Below are positions 16,444 to 25,060 of a stretch of DNA of 64,000 nt, piece after piece. Source of the stretch: Dietzia natronolimnaea (GTDB taxonomy: Bacteria; Actinomycetota; Actinomycetes; Mycobacteriales; Mycobacteriaceae); NCBI RefSeq assembly GCF_039525805.1, contig NZ_BAAAHZ010000012.1; one strand, 5' to 3'. Below the pieces are notes generated by a model that ran no database searches, was not told the origin of the DNA, and worked only from the letters and a program-made list of their open reading frames with translations. The translations under genes were made by a program, and so were the position numbers. Numbering within the stretch: position 1 is the stretch's first letter; each line of letters opens with the position of its first letter.

Positions 16444-18017
16444 CGGCCCTCCCCCGGCGTGTCCGCGCCCGCAGCGCCTCCCGTGGGGCCCGCGGGTCTC
16501 AGGGTGTCCGCCGCCGCGACGGCGCGGAGGACCGCCATCGCCTTGTTGCGGCACTCCTCGTCCTCGGATGCGGCGACCGAGTCGGCGACGATCCCGGCAC
16601 CGGCCTGGACGTAGGCGGTCCCGTCCTTGAGCACCGCGGACCTGATGGCGATCGCCTGATCGGCGTTGCCGGCGAAGTCCACATAGCCGACCACTCCCCC
16701 GTAGACCCCGCGACGGGTGTCCTCGAGATCCTCGATGATCTGCAGCGCGCGGGGTTTGGGCGAGCCCGACAGGGTGCCGGCCGGGAAACAGGCCGTGACG
16801 GCGTCGATGCCCGTGCGCCCCTCCGCCAGGCGGCCCGTCACGGTGGAGACCAGGTGCATCACGTGGCTGTACCGCTCGACCTGGCGGAACTCGGTCACCA
16901 CGACGGAACCCGGCTCGCAGACGCGGCCGAGGTCGTTGCGACCCAGATCCACCAACATGAGGTGCTCGGCGTTCTCCTTGGCGTCCTCCACGAGGTCCTT
17001 GGCCAGCAGGACATCGTGCTCGTCGTCCTCACCCCGCGGCCGGGTCCCGGCGATCGGATGGGTCGTGGCCAGCCCGTCCTGCACCTTGACCAGGGCCTCG
17101 GGGCTCGATCCGACGATGGTGAACGCGGTGCCACCGAAGCCGTCGTCCCCGCTGCCGTCCGGGACCGTCATCAGATACATGTAGGGGCTCGGATTGGTCG
17201 TGCGCAGGATCCGGTAGACGTCTCTCGGCGAGGCCGAGGTGTCGACCTCGAAGCGCTGGCTGAGCACCACCTGGAAGGCTTCCCCGGAGTAGATCTGCTC
17301 GATGATGTCGGCCACCCGCGCGTGGTAGGTCGACTCGTCGGTGCGGCGGCGCATCCGCGGATCCGGTGTGTCGAAGACGCTGACCCCGCCGGCGCCGGGA
17401 GCCGCGAGCCTCGCCGTCATCGAGTCCACCCTGGCCACCGCGTCGGCGTAGGCCTCCTCGACCCGGTCGTCGCTACCGTCCCAGTTGACCGCGTTGGCGA
17501 TCAGGTGGATCCGGCCCTCGTGGTGGTCGAACGCCGCCAGGTCGGTGGCCAGCATCTGGACGAGCTCGGGGATGTGGAGGTCATCGGTGGTGTCCGGGGA
17601 GATGCGCTCGAGTCGGCGCACGATGTCGTACCCGAGGTAACCCACCAGCCCGGACGTCAGCGGCGGCAGGCCCTCGATCTGGTCGGTCCTCAGCAGGTCC
17701 AGGGTCCGGCGAAGGGCGTCGAGCGGGTCGCCGCCCGTCGGAGCCCCCGCGGGCACGTGCCCCAACCACATGGCCTCACCCGCGTCGTCGACGGTCAACG
17801 CCGCGGCCGACCCACAGCCGATGAACGACCACCGCGACCACGACCGGCCGTGTTCGGCCGACTCCAGCAGGAAGGTCCCGGGCCGGTCGGCCGCGAGCTT
17901 GTCGTACGCGGAGAGCGGCGTCTCGGAGTCGGCGAGCACCGTGCGCACCACGGGGACGACCCGGTGGCCCGAGGCGAGCGCCCGGAACTGCTCGAAGGTG
18001 GTGGTCCTGGTACTCAT
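16440..18017 (-). CDS. trpE: anthranilate synthase component I
   Basis: A 525-residue chorismate-utilising enzyme that aminates chorismate to anthranilate with the glutaminase TrpG, which is not in this window. The C-terminal catalytic core shows FQVVLSQRFEV, IAGTRPRGEDD, DLGRNDLGRVCEPGSV, FPAGTLSGSPKPRALQIIEDLE and GVYGGVVGY. The N-terminal region contains the LLES and tryptophan feedback elements typical of TrpE. The ATG at 18017 overlaps the stop of the preceding small tautomerase gene by 4 bp, so trpE is translated from the his-operon messenger. Confidence 0.95.
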   Translation of the reverse strand: MSTRTTTFEQFRALASGHRVVPVVRTVLADSETPLSAYDKLAADRPGTFLLESAEHGRSWSRWSFIGCGSAAALTVDDAGEAMWLGHVPAGAPTGGDPLDALRRTLDLLRTDQIEGLPPLTSGLVGYLGYDIVRRLERISPDTTDDLHIPELVQMLATDLAAFDHHEGRIHLIANAVNWDGSDDRVEEAYADAVARVDSMTARLAAPGAGGVSVFDTPDPRMRRRTDESTYHARVADIIEQIYSGEAFQVVLSQRFEVDTSASPRDVYRILRTTNPSPYMYLMTVPDGSGDDGFGGTAFTIVGSSPEALVKVQDGLATTHPIAGTRPRGEDDEHDVLLAKDLVEDAKENAEHLMLVDLGRNDLGRVCEPGSVVVTEFRQVERYSHVMHLVSTVTGRLAEGRTGIDAVTACFPAGTLSGSPKPRALQIIEDLEDTRRGVYGGVVGYVDFAGNADQAIAIRSAVLKDGTAYVQAGAGIVADSVAASEDEECRNKAMAVLRAVAAADTLRPAGPTGGAAGADTPGEGR

Positions 18018-18193
18018 CCGACGACCCGGCCGCCGATCCCGAACGAGTCGTGCGGCATGTCGTTGACGAGCACCCACACCTTGGCCGGGTCCTTGCCCGC
18101 GGCCTCGGCGTAGGCGGCTGTGACGGCCTCGATCACCCGGGACTTGGACTCGGGGTCCATCCCGTCGAGCTGGTTGATCTGGATGAAGGGCAC
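18014..18193 (-). CDS. 4-oxalocrotonate tautomerase-like small protein
   Basis: A 59-residue protein that begins MPFIQINQLDGMDPESKSR. After removal of the initiator Met, Pro-1 would be the catalytic base of the tautomerase superfamily. The middle (VIEAVTAAYAEAAGK) is the long helix and the end (KVWVLVNDMPHDSFGIGGR) the beta-hairpin seen in 4-OT-like enzymes. The GTG start lies 4 bp after hisI, and the stop overlaps trpE by 4 bp. The substrate is unknown. In M. tuberculosis the corresponding interval holds other genes, so this is a lineage-specific insertion. Confidence 0.88.
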   Translation of the reverse strand: MPFIQINQLDGMDPESKSRVIEAVTAAYAEAAGKDPAKVWVLVNDMPHDSFGIGGRVVG

Positions 18194-18197
18194 GGGC

Positions 18198-18551
18198 TCA
18201 GTCCTCCCCGAGGAGTGTGTCGGTGTCGAAGCAGCTGACCGTGCCGTTGTGGCAGGCTGCCCCGGTCTGGTCCACCTTCAGCAGGACGGTGTCGCCGTCG
18301 CAGTCGATCTCCACGCTGCGCACGTGCTGCACGTGGCCGGAGGTCTCCCCCTTGACCCACCGCGTCCCGCGCGAGCGCGAGTAGTACACCCCGCGCCGCG
18401 TGGCCAGCGTCTCGGCGAGGGCGGCGTCGTCCATCCACGCCATCATGAGGACCCGACCGGAGGTCGCGTCCTGCACGACGGCAGCGATCAGACCCTCCGC
18501 GTTCCGGGTGAGCCGGTCGGCGATGGTCGGGTCCAGGGCCGGATCACTCAT
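18198..18551 (-). CDS. hisI: phosphoribosyl-AMP cyclohydrolase
   Basis: A 117-residue zinc and magnesium enzyme that opens the adenine ring of phosphoribosyl-AMP in histidine synthesis. The conserved core is VLMMAWMDDAALAETL, GVYYSRSRGTRWVKGETSGH, EIDCDGDTVLLKVDQTGAACHNG. The Asp cluster and Cys residues are the metal ligands. The ATG at 18551 overlaps the hisF stop by 4 bp. No phosphoribosyl-ATP pyrophosphatase (HisE) domain is attached, as expected in Mycobacteriales where hisE is elsewhere with hisG. Confidence 0.96.
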   Translation of the reverse strand: MSDPALDPTIADRLTRNAEGLIAAVVQDATSGRVLMMAWMDDAALAETLATRRGVYYSRSRGTRWVKGETSGHVQHVRSVEIDCDGDTVLLKVDQTGAACHNGTVSCFDTDTLLGED

Positions 18552-19321
18552 CGGACCGTGATCCCCTCGGCCGCCATGGCCCTCTTCACGTCGCCGATCG
18601 TCATCTCGCCGAAGTGGAAGACGCTGGCCGCGAGAACGGCGTCGGCGCCGGCCTTGACCGCGGGGGCGAAGTGCTCGACGGCCCCGGCCCCGCCGGAGGC
18701 GATCACGGGGATGGTCACCGCCGCACGCACCGCACGGACCATGTCCAGATCGAACCCCGCCTTGGTGCCGTCGGCGTCCATCGAGTTGAGGAGGATCTCC
18801 CCCACCCCCAGGTCCTGACCACGCCGGGCCCACTCGACGGCGTCGATCCCGGTACCCCGACGGCCACCGTGGGTGGTGACCTCCCATCCCGACGGGGTGG
18901 GCGCCTCGCCCTCGGGAACCGTGCGGGCGTCGACGGACAGGACGATGCACTGCGAGCCGAAGCGCCTGCTGAGCTCCTCGAGCAGCTCCGGACGCGCGAT
19001 CGCGGCGGTGTTGACGCTGACCTTGTCCGCCCCGGCGCGGAGCAGCTGGTCGACGTCCTCGGCAGCGCGTACCCCGCCGCCCACGGTGAGGGGGATGAAG
19101 ACCTGCTCCGCGGTGCGTGTGACCACGTCGAGCATGGTCCCGCGCCCCGAGGACGACGCGGTGACGTCGAGGAAGGTCAGCTCGTCCGCGCCCTGCGCGT
19201 CGTAGGCGGCTGCCAGCTCGACCGGATCACCGGCGTCCCGCAGATCGAGGAAGTTCACGCCCTTGACCACGCGGCCCGCGTCGACGTCGAGGCACGGGAT
19301 CACCCGGGTGGCGAGTGTCAT
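18548..19321 (-). CDS. hisF: imidazole glycerol phosphate synthase cyclase subunit
   Basis: A 257-residue half of the HisHF complex. It uses ammonia from HisH to make imidazole glycerol phosphate and AICAR. The two catalytic aspartates are visible in VIPCLDVDAGRVVKGVNF and LLNSMDADGTKAGFDL. Phosphate loops are LTVGGGVR and ASGGAG. The ATG at 19321 is 7 bp past the impA stop. The partner hisH lies 2 kb upstream in the same operon. Confidence 0.97.
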   Translation of the reverse strand: MTLATRVIPCLDVDAGRVVKGVNFLDLRDAGDPVELAAAYDAQGADELTFLDVTASSSGRGTMLDVVTRTAEQVFIPLTVGGGVRAAEDVDQLLRAGADKVSVNTAAIARPELLEELSRRFGSQCIVLSVDARTVPEGEAPTPSGWEVTTHGGRRGTGIDAVEWARRGQDLGVGEILLNSMDADGTKAGFDLDMVRAVRAAVTIPVIASGGAGAVEHFAPAVKAGADAVLAASVFHFGEMTIGDVKRAMAAEGITVR

Positions 19322-19328
19322 GCCCGGG

Positions 19329-20243
19329 TCACCGCTCCCCGTCGAGCCACGGGCGGTTGCCGTCGGGACCGGGGGTGGCCCGGCGACGGCCCGCCTCGAA
19401 GAAGTTGCCCGGCTCGCCGAGCTCGCGGATGGTGCCGAGCACCTCCGCGTGCGCTCGCGGGCCGGCGGCGAGGATCGACTGGGAGTCGATCGACCACGGC
19501 TCACCGGTCAGGTCGGTGACCACTCCCCCGGCCGCGCGGATGTGGGAGGCGCCCGCGGCGTTGTCCCACGCGTAGTTGCCGAAGCTCACCGCAGCGGACA
19601 ACCGGCTGGAACCCACGAACGACAGGTCCACCCCCGTCGACCCGAACTTGCGGGTGCGGGCGGCGTCGAGGGTGAGCTGCTCGAACACCTCTCGTCGATA
19701 GGCCGGCGGGTAGGTGGTGCGGGCGCCGGTGTTGAGCGACCCGAGGCCCAGCGCGACGTCGCGGATGGAGACGTCGGCGATCCGCGGGATCTCCTCGTCG
19801 TTCTCCTTGAGCGGGCCCCCGGCGATCGAGGTGAACCGCAGGCCGAGGAGGGGAAGCCAGGTCAGCCCGAGCACGGGCTGCCGCTCGTGGACCAGCGAGA
19901 CGAGGATGCCGGTGGTGGGGATGCCGAGGGAGTAGTTGGCCGTGCCGTCGATCGGGTCGACCACCCAGAGCGTGCCCTCGTTGACCGGCGGGCCGCCGAA
20001 CTCCTCGCCGTGCACCTCGAGATCGGTGCCCTCGCGCAGGGCGTCGGAGATCCGACGCTCCAGCTCGAGGTCGAGCTCGGTCGCGAAGTCGTTGCGCGAG
20101 CCCTTGGCGCGCGTGCCCTCGGCACCCAGTCCCTCGACGAAGCGGGGGGTGACCTCCTCGAGCACGCGGGCCGCCAGGGCGAGCGCCTCCGCGGGGTCGA
20201 CGGACAGGTCCGTCGGCAGGGTGTTTCCGGTCTGATCGGTCAT
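19329..20243 (-). CDS. impA: inositol monophosphatase family phosphatase of the his operon
   Basis: A 304-residue metal-dependent phosphatase. The lithium-sensitive inositol monophosphatase motifs are present: VHGEEFGG, WVVDPIDGTANYSLGIP and the C-terminal YAWDNAAGASHIRAAGG. In this genetic position mycobacteria carry impA (Rv1604). Actinobacterial members can act as histidinol-phosphate phosphatase or inositol-1-phosphatase, and the operon makes the former attractive. AGGAGG before the ATG at 20243 decides the start. The C-terminal 30 residues are an extension rich in Arg, Gly and Pro. Confidence 0.88.
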   Translation of the reverse strand: MTDQTGNTLPTDLSVDPAEALALAARVLEEVTPRFVEGLGAEGTRAKGSRNDFATELDLELERRISDALREGTDLEVHGEEFGGPPVNEGTLWVVDPIDGTANYSLGIPTTGILVSLVHERQPVLGLTWLPLLGLRFTSIAGGPLKENDEEIPRIADVSIRDVALGLGSLNTGARTTYPPAYRREVFEQLTLDAARTRKFGSTGVDLSFVGSSRLSAAVSFGNYAWDNAAGASHIRAAGGVVTDLTGEPWSIDSQSILAAGPRAHAEVLGTIRELGEPGNFFEAGRRRATPGPDGNRPWLDGER

Positions 20244-20303
20244 CTCGGGCCTCCTGCTCGAGGTCATGGGGTGGGGTGGAGCCGCCTGGTGGTCACTGCC
20301 GGC

Positions 20304-21059
20304 TCAGCGGACGCTCACCGCGGCCAGCGCCTCGGGGAGGGTGAAGCGACCGGCGTAGAGGGCCTTGCCCACGATCGCGCCCTCGACGCCCTCGGGCACC
20401 AGCGTCGCGATGGCCTCGAGGTCGGCCACTGAGGACACCCCGCCGGACGCCACCACCGGCGCTCCGGTGACCGAGCACACCTGGGAGAGCATCTCGAGGT
20501 TCGGACCGTTGAGCATGCCGTCCTTGGAGACGTCGGTGACGACGTACCGCGCACACCCGTCCTTGTCGAGGCGCTCCAGCACCTCCCACAGGTTGCCCCC
20601 GTCGGACACCCACCCGCGGCCACGGAGTCGGGGCTCGCCGTCGACCACACGGACGTCAAGCCCCACCGCGATGCGGTCCCCGTGCCGGGCGATCGCGGAG
20701 GCGCACCACCCCGGGTTCTCCAGGGCGGCGGTCCCCAGGTTGACCCGGGCGCAGCCGGTCGCGAGGGCGGCCTCCAGCGAGTCGTCGTCGCGGATCCCCC
20801 CGGACATCTCGACCTTGACGTCGAGCGCGCCGACCACCTCGGCCAGGAGGTCGCGGTTGGTCCCGCGTCCGAAGGCGGCGTCGAGATCCACCAGGTGGAC
20901 CCACTCGGCCCCGTCCCGCTGCCACTGCATCGCGGCCTCGAGCGGAGATCCGTACGAGGTCTCGGTCCCGGCCTCCCCCTGCACCAGACGGACGGCCTGC
21001 CCGTCGGCGACGTCCACGGCGGGCAGGAGTTCGAGGTAAGAAGCGTTGGTCACGGGCAT
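20304..21059 (-). CDS. priA: phosphoribosyl isomerase (bifunctional HisA/TrpF-type PriA)
   Basis: A 251-residue TIM barrel that isomerises ProFAR in histidine synthesis. In actinobacteria it also isomerises phosphoribosyl anthranilate in tryptophan synthesis, replacing TrpF. The catalytic Asp residues sit in LLPAVDVADGQAVRLVQG and VVTDVSKDGMLNGPN, and phosphate loops are MSGGIR and VVASGGVSS. No trpF is present among the trp genes, which supports the dual function. The ATG overlaps the stop of the upstream membrane gene (TGATG). Confidence 0.94.
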   Translation of the reverse strand: MPVTNASYLELLPAVDVADGQAVRLVQGEAGTETSYGSPLEAAMQWQRDGAEWVHLVDLDAAFGRGTNRDLLAEVVGALDVKVEMSGGIRDDDSLEAALATGCARVNLGTAALENPGWCASAIARHGDRIAVGLDVRVVDGEPRLRGRGWVSDGGNLWEVLERLDKDGCARYVVTDVSKDGMLNGPNLEMLSQVCSVTGAPVVASGGVSSVADLEAIATLVPEGVEGAIVGKALYAGRFTLPEALAAVSVR

Positions 21060-21397
21060 CAGCGTAGTCCGTCCGCCCGGGGGTGCTCCCCATCGCCCTC
21101 GGCCGGTTCCGACGGCTCCCCGGGGTGTACGCCGGAGTCGACCCCGACCTCGACGGCGGGCTCGTCCCCGTACTCGGCACGGATCGCCCGATCGGTGATG
21201 CGGGTGGACACGACCCCCATGGCCACGACCGTCAGGACCACCCCGACCAGCGCCACGACCGCCCGGCCCACCGGCGGCAGCGGGAGCAGCGCCACCGCCA
21301 GGGCCGTCAGCCCCAGGGAGAGGACCCCCGCCCCGGAGACCCCCAACGCCAGTACCGCGAACGACACGGGCGCCGGGCGACCCCGGCGGTCAGCCAA
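21059..21397 (-). CDS. small two-helix membrane protein within the his operon
   Basis: About 112 residues with two hydrophobic segments (SFAVLALGVSGAGVLSLGLTALAVALLPL and VGRAVVALVGVVLTVVAMGVV) and an acidic tail rich in Glu, Gly and Pro. I do not recognise the family. The start is uncertain. A TTG at 21397 overlaps the hisH stop by 8 bp and has weak ribosome-binding potential; a GTG at 21367 (102 residues) is the alternative. It sits between hisH and hisA with tight overlaps, so it is surely cotranscribed, but no role in histidine synthesis is evident. Confidence 0.65.
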   Translation of the reverse strand: MADRRGRPAPVSFAVLALGVSGAGVLSLGLTALAVALLPLPPVGRAVVALVGVVLTVVAMGVVSTRITDRAIRAEYGDEPAVEVGVDSGVHPGEPSEPAEGDGEHPRADGLR

Positions 21398-22052
21398 GGG
21401 ATCTGATCCAGTTCTCGAGCAGCTGCAGTCCGGCGTCGCCCGACTTCTCGGGGTGGAACTGGGTGGCGGACAGGGGCCCGTTCTCCACGGCGGCGACGAA
21501 TCTCGTGCCGTGCCGGGCCCAGGTGACATCCGGCGGGGCCAGGTGGTCGGACGGTTCCATCTCCCACCGCTGCACCCCGTAGGAGTGGACGAAGTAGAAG
21601 CGCTCGTCGGCGGGCATGCCGGCGAACAGGACGCTGCGCCCGGGCGCCTCGACGGTGTTCCACCCCATGTGCGGCAGCACCGGTGCCTCCAGCCGCTCGA
21701 CCACCCCGGGCCACTCGCCGCAGCCCGCCGCCCCGGAATCGGCGTGCTCGCCGTCCGAGAACTCCGTTCCACGCTCGAACATCACCTGCATACCCACACA
21801 GATCCCCAGGACGGGGCGACCGCCGGCGAGACGCTCGCCGATGATCCGCGGCCCCTTGACCGCCCGGAGACCCTCCATGCACGCCGCGAACGCACCGACC
21901 CCCGGGACCACGAGCGCGTCCGCCTCGGTGGCGACCCGGTGGTCCGAGGTGAGCTCGACCCGGGCGCCGACACGCTCCAGCGCGCGATGGGCCGAGCGGA
22001 GATTGCCCGAGCCGTAGTCGAGGAGCGCCACCCGCAGGGCCGATGAGGTCAT
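21390..22052 (-). CDS. hisH: imidazole glycerol phosphate synthase glutaminase subunit
   Basis: A 220-residue class I glutamine amidotransferase. The nucleophile Cys is in PVLGICVGMQVMFE, with His and Glu of the triad in ATQFHPEKSG. The start LRVALLDYGSGNLRSAHRAL is typical. It supplies ammonia to HisF. The ATG overlaps the stop of an MFS transporter gene by 4 bp. Confidence 0.97.
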   Translation of the reverse strand: MTSSALRVALLDYGSGNLRSAHRALERVGARVELTSDHRVATEADALVVPGVGAFAACMEGLRAVKGPRIIGERLAGGRPVLGICVGMQVMFERGTEFSDGEHADSGAAGCGEWPGVVERLEAPVLPHMGWNTVEAPGRSVLFAGMPADERFYFVHSYGVQRWEMEPSDHLAPPDVTWARHGTRFVAAVENGPLSATQFHPEKSGDAGLQLLENWIRSLG

Positions 22053-23296
22053 GGGCTCACTTTATCGTCCGTGGCGGGCGAGGTCAGATCACGCGTCGGC
22101 CGGGTGCGCCGGGCGCCCACCGCCGCGGGACCGCCGACGAGCAGCACCACGCCGGCCGCGACCGTGAACAGGACGACGTATCCGAAACCGGCGACGCCAC
22201 CCATGACCACCGACCCGAGACCCGTGCCCGCGTCGAAGGAGATGTTCCACGAGGCGGACGCGGTCCCCAGGCGCGAGCGCGGCATCCGCTCGAACGAGGC
22301 GACGAGCGCCTCGTTCTGCACGGCGCCGAACCCGAGTCCGAACACCACGGTCGGGGCGATGAACCACCACGGGTTCGCCGACACCGAGAGCAGGCCGGCG
22401 ATACCGGCCATGCCGAGCGCCGAGACCGCCAGTCCGGGCCAGACCAGGGCGCCGGGGCCGCGCCGGTCGGAGACGAGTCCCGCGAAGGTGCGCCCGACGA
22501 TCACGCCCACCCCCAGCAATCCGAGCCCGACCCCCGCGACGACCGCGCCGCTGCCCGAGACGATCGAGTCCAGGGCGGGCGAGAGGAACGACGCGGCGGC
22601 GCCGTACGGCAGCGACACCGCCACCATGACCAGGAACGGCCCGGCGAGCAGGACGAGCATCGCCCGGCGGCCCAGTGCGGACGGGTCGGAAGGCCTGGCG
22701 GGAGCGGGGTGCACGTCGGGGAGTCGTGCCGCCGCGAGCAGTCCGACCACACCGAACGCCGTCGCGCTCCAGGCGACCGTGGCCAGACCGAAGACCTCCA
22801 GCAGCCACAGACCGACAGGCAGGAAGATGGCCTCGGAGATCCCCACCGCGAGGCCGATCAGCGAGGTGGCGCGGCCGAGCATCCCGGGTGGCGCGAGCTC
22901 GGCGACCAGTGCGGAGCCGGCGACCGTCATCATGCCGAAGCCCGCCCCACGCACGCCGCTGACCGCCAGCACCGCGAACGGCCCGTCGAACAGGGCGAGC
23001 AGTCCCGAGGGCAGGCCGAGGAGCGCGCTGCCGATCGCGAGCACCCAACGGTAGCCGATCGCCGCGGTGATCCTCGGGGTGAGCAGTTGGACCAGCACGG
23101 TGACCGTCATGAACACACCGGTGGTCGCACCGGCGACCAGCTCGCTGCCCCCGCCCCGGACCACGGCGAGTGGCACCACGGGCAGGAGCAGCGAGAAGCC
23201 ACCGAAGGCGAGGAGCACCAGGACGAACGCCGCCGGCACACCGGGGGTCCGGGACAGCTGTGCGAACGCGCCCGGCTTCGTGACCCCCGCGGTCAC
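22049..23296 (-). CDS. MFS transporter embedded in the his operon
   Basis: A 415-residue membrane protein with about 12 hydrophobic segments and the weak motif-A sequence LTPRITAAIGYRW in the first cytoplasmic loop. A second half repeats the fold (VGRTFAGLVSDRRGPGALVWPGL). It lies between hisB and hisH (GTG start 7 bp after hisB, 4-bp overlap with hisH). Some Corynebacteriales have an MFS gene at this position. The substrate is unknown; export of a histidine-pathway metabolite would fit the context but is only inference. Confidence 0.85.
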   Translation of the reverse strand: MTAGVTKPGAFAQLSRTPGVPAAFVLVLLAFGGFSLLLPVVPLAVVRGGGSELVAGATTGVFMTVTVLVQLLTPRITAAIGYRWVLAIGSALLGLPSGLLALFDGPFAVLAVSGVRGAGFGMMTVAGSALVAELAPPGMLGRATSLIGLAVGISEAIFLPVGLWLLEVFGLATVAWSATAFGVVGLLAAARLPDVHPAPARPSDPSALGRRAMLVLLAGPFLVMVAVSLPYGAAASFLSPALDSIVSGSGAVVAGVGLGLLGVGVIVGRTFAGLVSDRRGPGALVWPGLAVSALGMAGIAGLLSVSANPWWFIAPTVVFGLGFGAVQNEALVASFERMPRSRLGTASASWNISFDAGTGLGSVVMGGVAGFGYVVLFTVAAGVVLLVGGPAAVGARRTRPTRDLTSPATDDKVSP

Positions 23297-23303
23297 TTCG
23301 CCA

Positions 23304-23927
23304 TCACAGAGCGCCCTTGGTCGAGGGGATCCCGCTGATCCGCGGATCCGGCTCGACCGCGGCGCGCAGCGCCCGGGCGACGGCCTTGTACTCCGCCTCG
23401 GTGATGTGGTGGGGGTCGCGCCCGTAGTGCACGCGGACGTGCAGCGCGATGCGGGCGTGCGACGCGAGGGTCTCGAACACGTGCCGGTTGAGCACGGTGC
23501 CGTACGGCGCGCTGTCGTGGCCCACGACGACGTAGCCGATCATGACGTCGGGCTCCCCCGTGTGGACGCAGTACGGGCGCCCGGAGACGTCGACGACCGC
23601 CTCGGCGAGCGTCTCGTCCATCGGGATCGAGCACTGACCGAAGCGGCGGATGCCCCGCTTGTCGCCCAGTGCCTTCCCGAGCGCCTGGCCCAGAACGATG
23701 GCGGTGTCCTCGACGGTGTGGTGCGCCTCGATCTCGACGTCGCCCGTCGCGCGGACCGTGAGGTCGAACGCTCCGTGCTGGCCGAACGCGGTGAGCATGT
23801 GATCGAAGAACGGGACGCCGGTGGCGATCTCCGTCCGGCCGGTGCCGTCGAGGTCGATCTCGACGACGATCGACGACTCCCTGGTGGTGCGCTCGACGCG
23901 ACCGACGCGTCCGCCCTGCTCGCTCAT
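23304..23927 (-). CDS. hisB: imidazoleglycerol-phosphate dehydratase
   Basis: A 207-residue manganese enzyme that dehydrates imidazole glycerol phosphate. The metal-binding histidine motifs are seen: VPFFDHMLTAFGQHGAFDL, EIEAHHTVEDTAIVLG, GRDPHHITEAEYKA. It lacks the N-terminal histidinol phosphatase domain of the enterobacterial fusion, so a separate phosphatase (possibly the impA product) is required. The ATG overlaps the hisC stop by 4 bp. Confidence 0.97.
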   Translation of the reverse strand: MSEQGGRVGRVERTTRESSIVVEIDLDGTGRTEIATGVPFFDHMLTAFGQHGAFDLTVRATGDVEIEAHHTVEDTAIVLGQALGKALGDKRGIRRFGQCSIPMDETLAEAVVDVSGRPYCVHTGEPDVMIGYVVVGHDSAPYGTVLNRHVFETLASHARIALHVRVHYGRDPHHITEAEYKAVARALRAAVEPDPRISGIPSTKGAL

Positions 23928-25060
23928 CGTCTCTCCCTCGTCGTGGTGATCTCTGTTCCCGCCAACTCGGCGCTCACCTGCAGCAGCCGGTCGTTCTCGC
24001 TCTCCAGCCCGATGGTCGCACGAAGACGGCCGGGGATGCCCACGTCGCGGATGAGCACGCCCGCGTCGAGGTAGCGCCGCCACGCGCGGGGCGCGTCCAC
24101 GAAGGGCCCGTAGAGCACGAAGTTGGCCTCGCTGGGCAGCACGTCGTAGCCGAGCGACTCGAGCCCCGCGGTGACGCGCTTGCGCTCCTCGGCCAGCAGG
24201 GCGACCGACGCCAGGGTCTCCTCGGCGTGACGCAGCGCGGCCGCGGCGGCGGCCTGCGCGATCACCGACAGGTGGTACGGCAGACGGACGAGCAGCACGG
24301 CGTCGACGAACGAGGGGTCGGCCGCGAAGTAGCCGAGCCGCCCGCCGGCGAACGCGAAGGCCTTGCTCATGGTCCGCGAGACGACCAGCTTCGCCGGGAA
24401 CTCGGCCAGCAGCGTGCACGCGCTCGGCGACGGGGAGAACTCCGCGTACGCCTCGTCGACCACGACGATCCCCGGTGCCGCGTCGATCAGCCGCCGCAGG
24501 TCGTCCAGCTCGATCACGTGGCCCGTCGGATTGTTGGGCGTGGTGAGGAAGACGACGTCGGGGCGGTGCCCGGCGATCGCCGCCAGCGCGGCCTCGACGT
24601 CGATCGCCAGGTCCGCGCCCCGGTCGACCGGGATCCACTCGGTGTCCGTGCCCGCGGCGAGGATCGGGTGCATGGAGTAGCTGGGGACGAATCCCATCGC
24701 ACTGCGACCGGGTCCGCCGAAGGCCTGCAGCAACTGCTGGAGGATCTCGTTGGAGCCGTTGGCCGCCCACACCATCTCCACGTCCAGCTCCACCCCGGTC
24801 TGCCGCGTGAGGTAGGCGGCGAGGTCGGTGCGCAGGTCGACGGCGTCCCGGTCCGGGTAGCGGTTGAGGTCGGCCGCCGCCGCGGAGACCGCGGCGGCGA
24901 TGTCGGCGACCAGCGCCGCACTGGGCGGGTGCGGGTTCTCGTTGGTGTTGAGCTGCACCGGCACCTCGAGTTGCGGGGCTCCGTAGGCGCTCTTGCCGCG
25001 CAGGTTCTCGCGCAGTGGCAGCGCGTCCAGGCCGACTCCGGGCCGGGGGGTGTCGGTCAC
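23924..25060 (-). CDS. hisC: histidinol-phosphate aminotransferase
   Basis: A 378-residue fold-type I PLP aminotransferase. The signature features are NTNENPHPPS near the N-terminus, ANGSNEIL, TPNNPTG, VVVDEAYAEF, and the cofactor lysine in SRTMSKAFAFAGGRLGY. The GTG start overlaps the hisD stop by 4 bp (GTGA). It converts imidazole acetol phosphate to histidinol phosphate with glutamate as amino donor. Confidence 0.96.
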   Translation of the reverse strand: MTDTPRPGVGLDALPLRENLRGKSAYGAPQLEVPVQLNTNENPHPPSAALVADIAAAVSAAAADLNRYPDRDAVDLRTDLAAYLTRQTGVELDVEMVWAANGSNEILQQLLQAFGGPGRSAMGFVPSYSMHPILAAGTDTEWIPVDRGADLAIDVEAALAAIAGHRPDVVFLTTPNNPTGHVIELDDLRRLIDAAPGIVVVDEAYAEFSPSPSACTLLAEFPAKLVVSRTMSKAFAFAGGRLGYFAADPSFVDAVLLVRLPYHLSVIAQAAAAAALRHAEETLASVALLAEERKRVTAGLESLGYDVLPSEANFVLYGPFVDAPRAWRRYLDAGVLIRDVGIPGRLRATIGLESENDRLLQVSAELAGTEITTTRERR

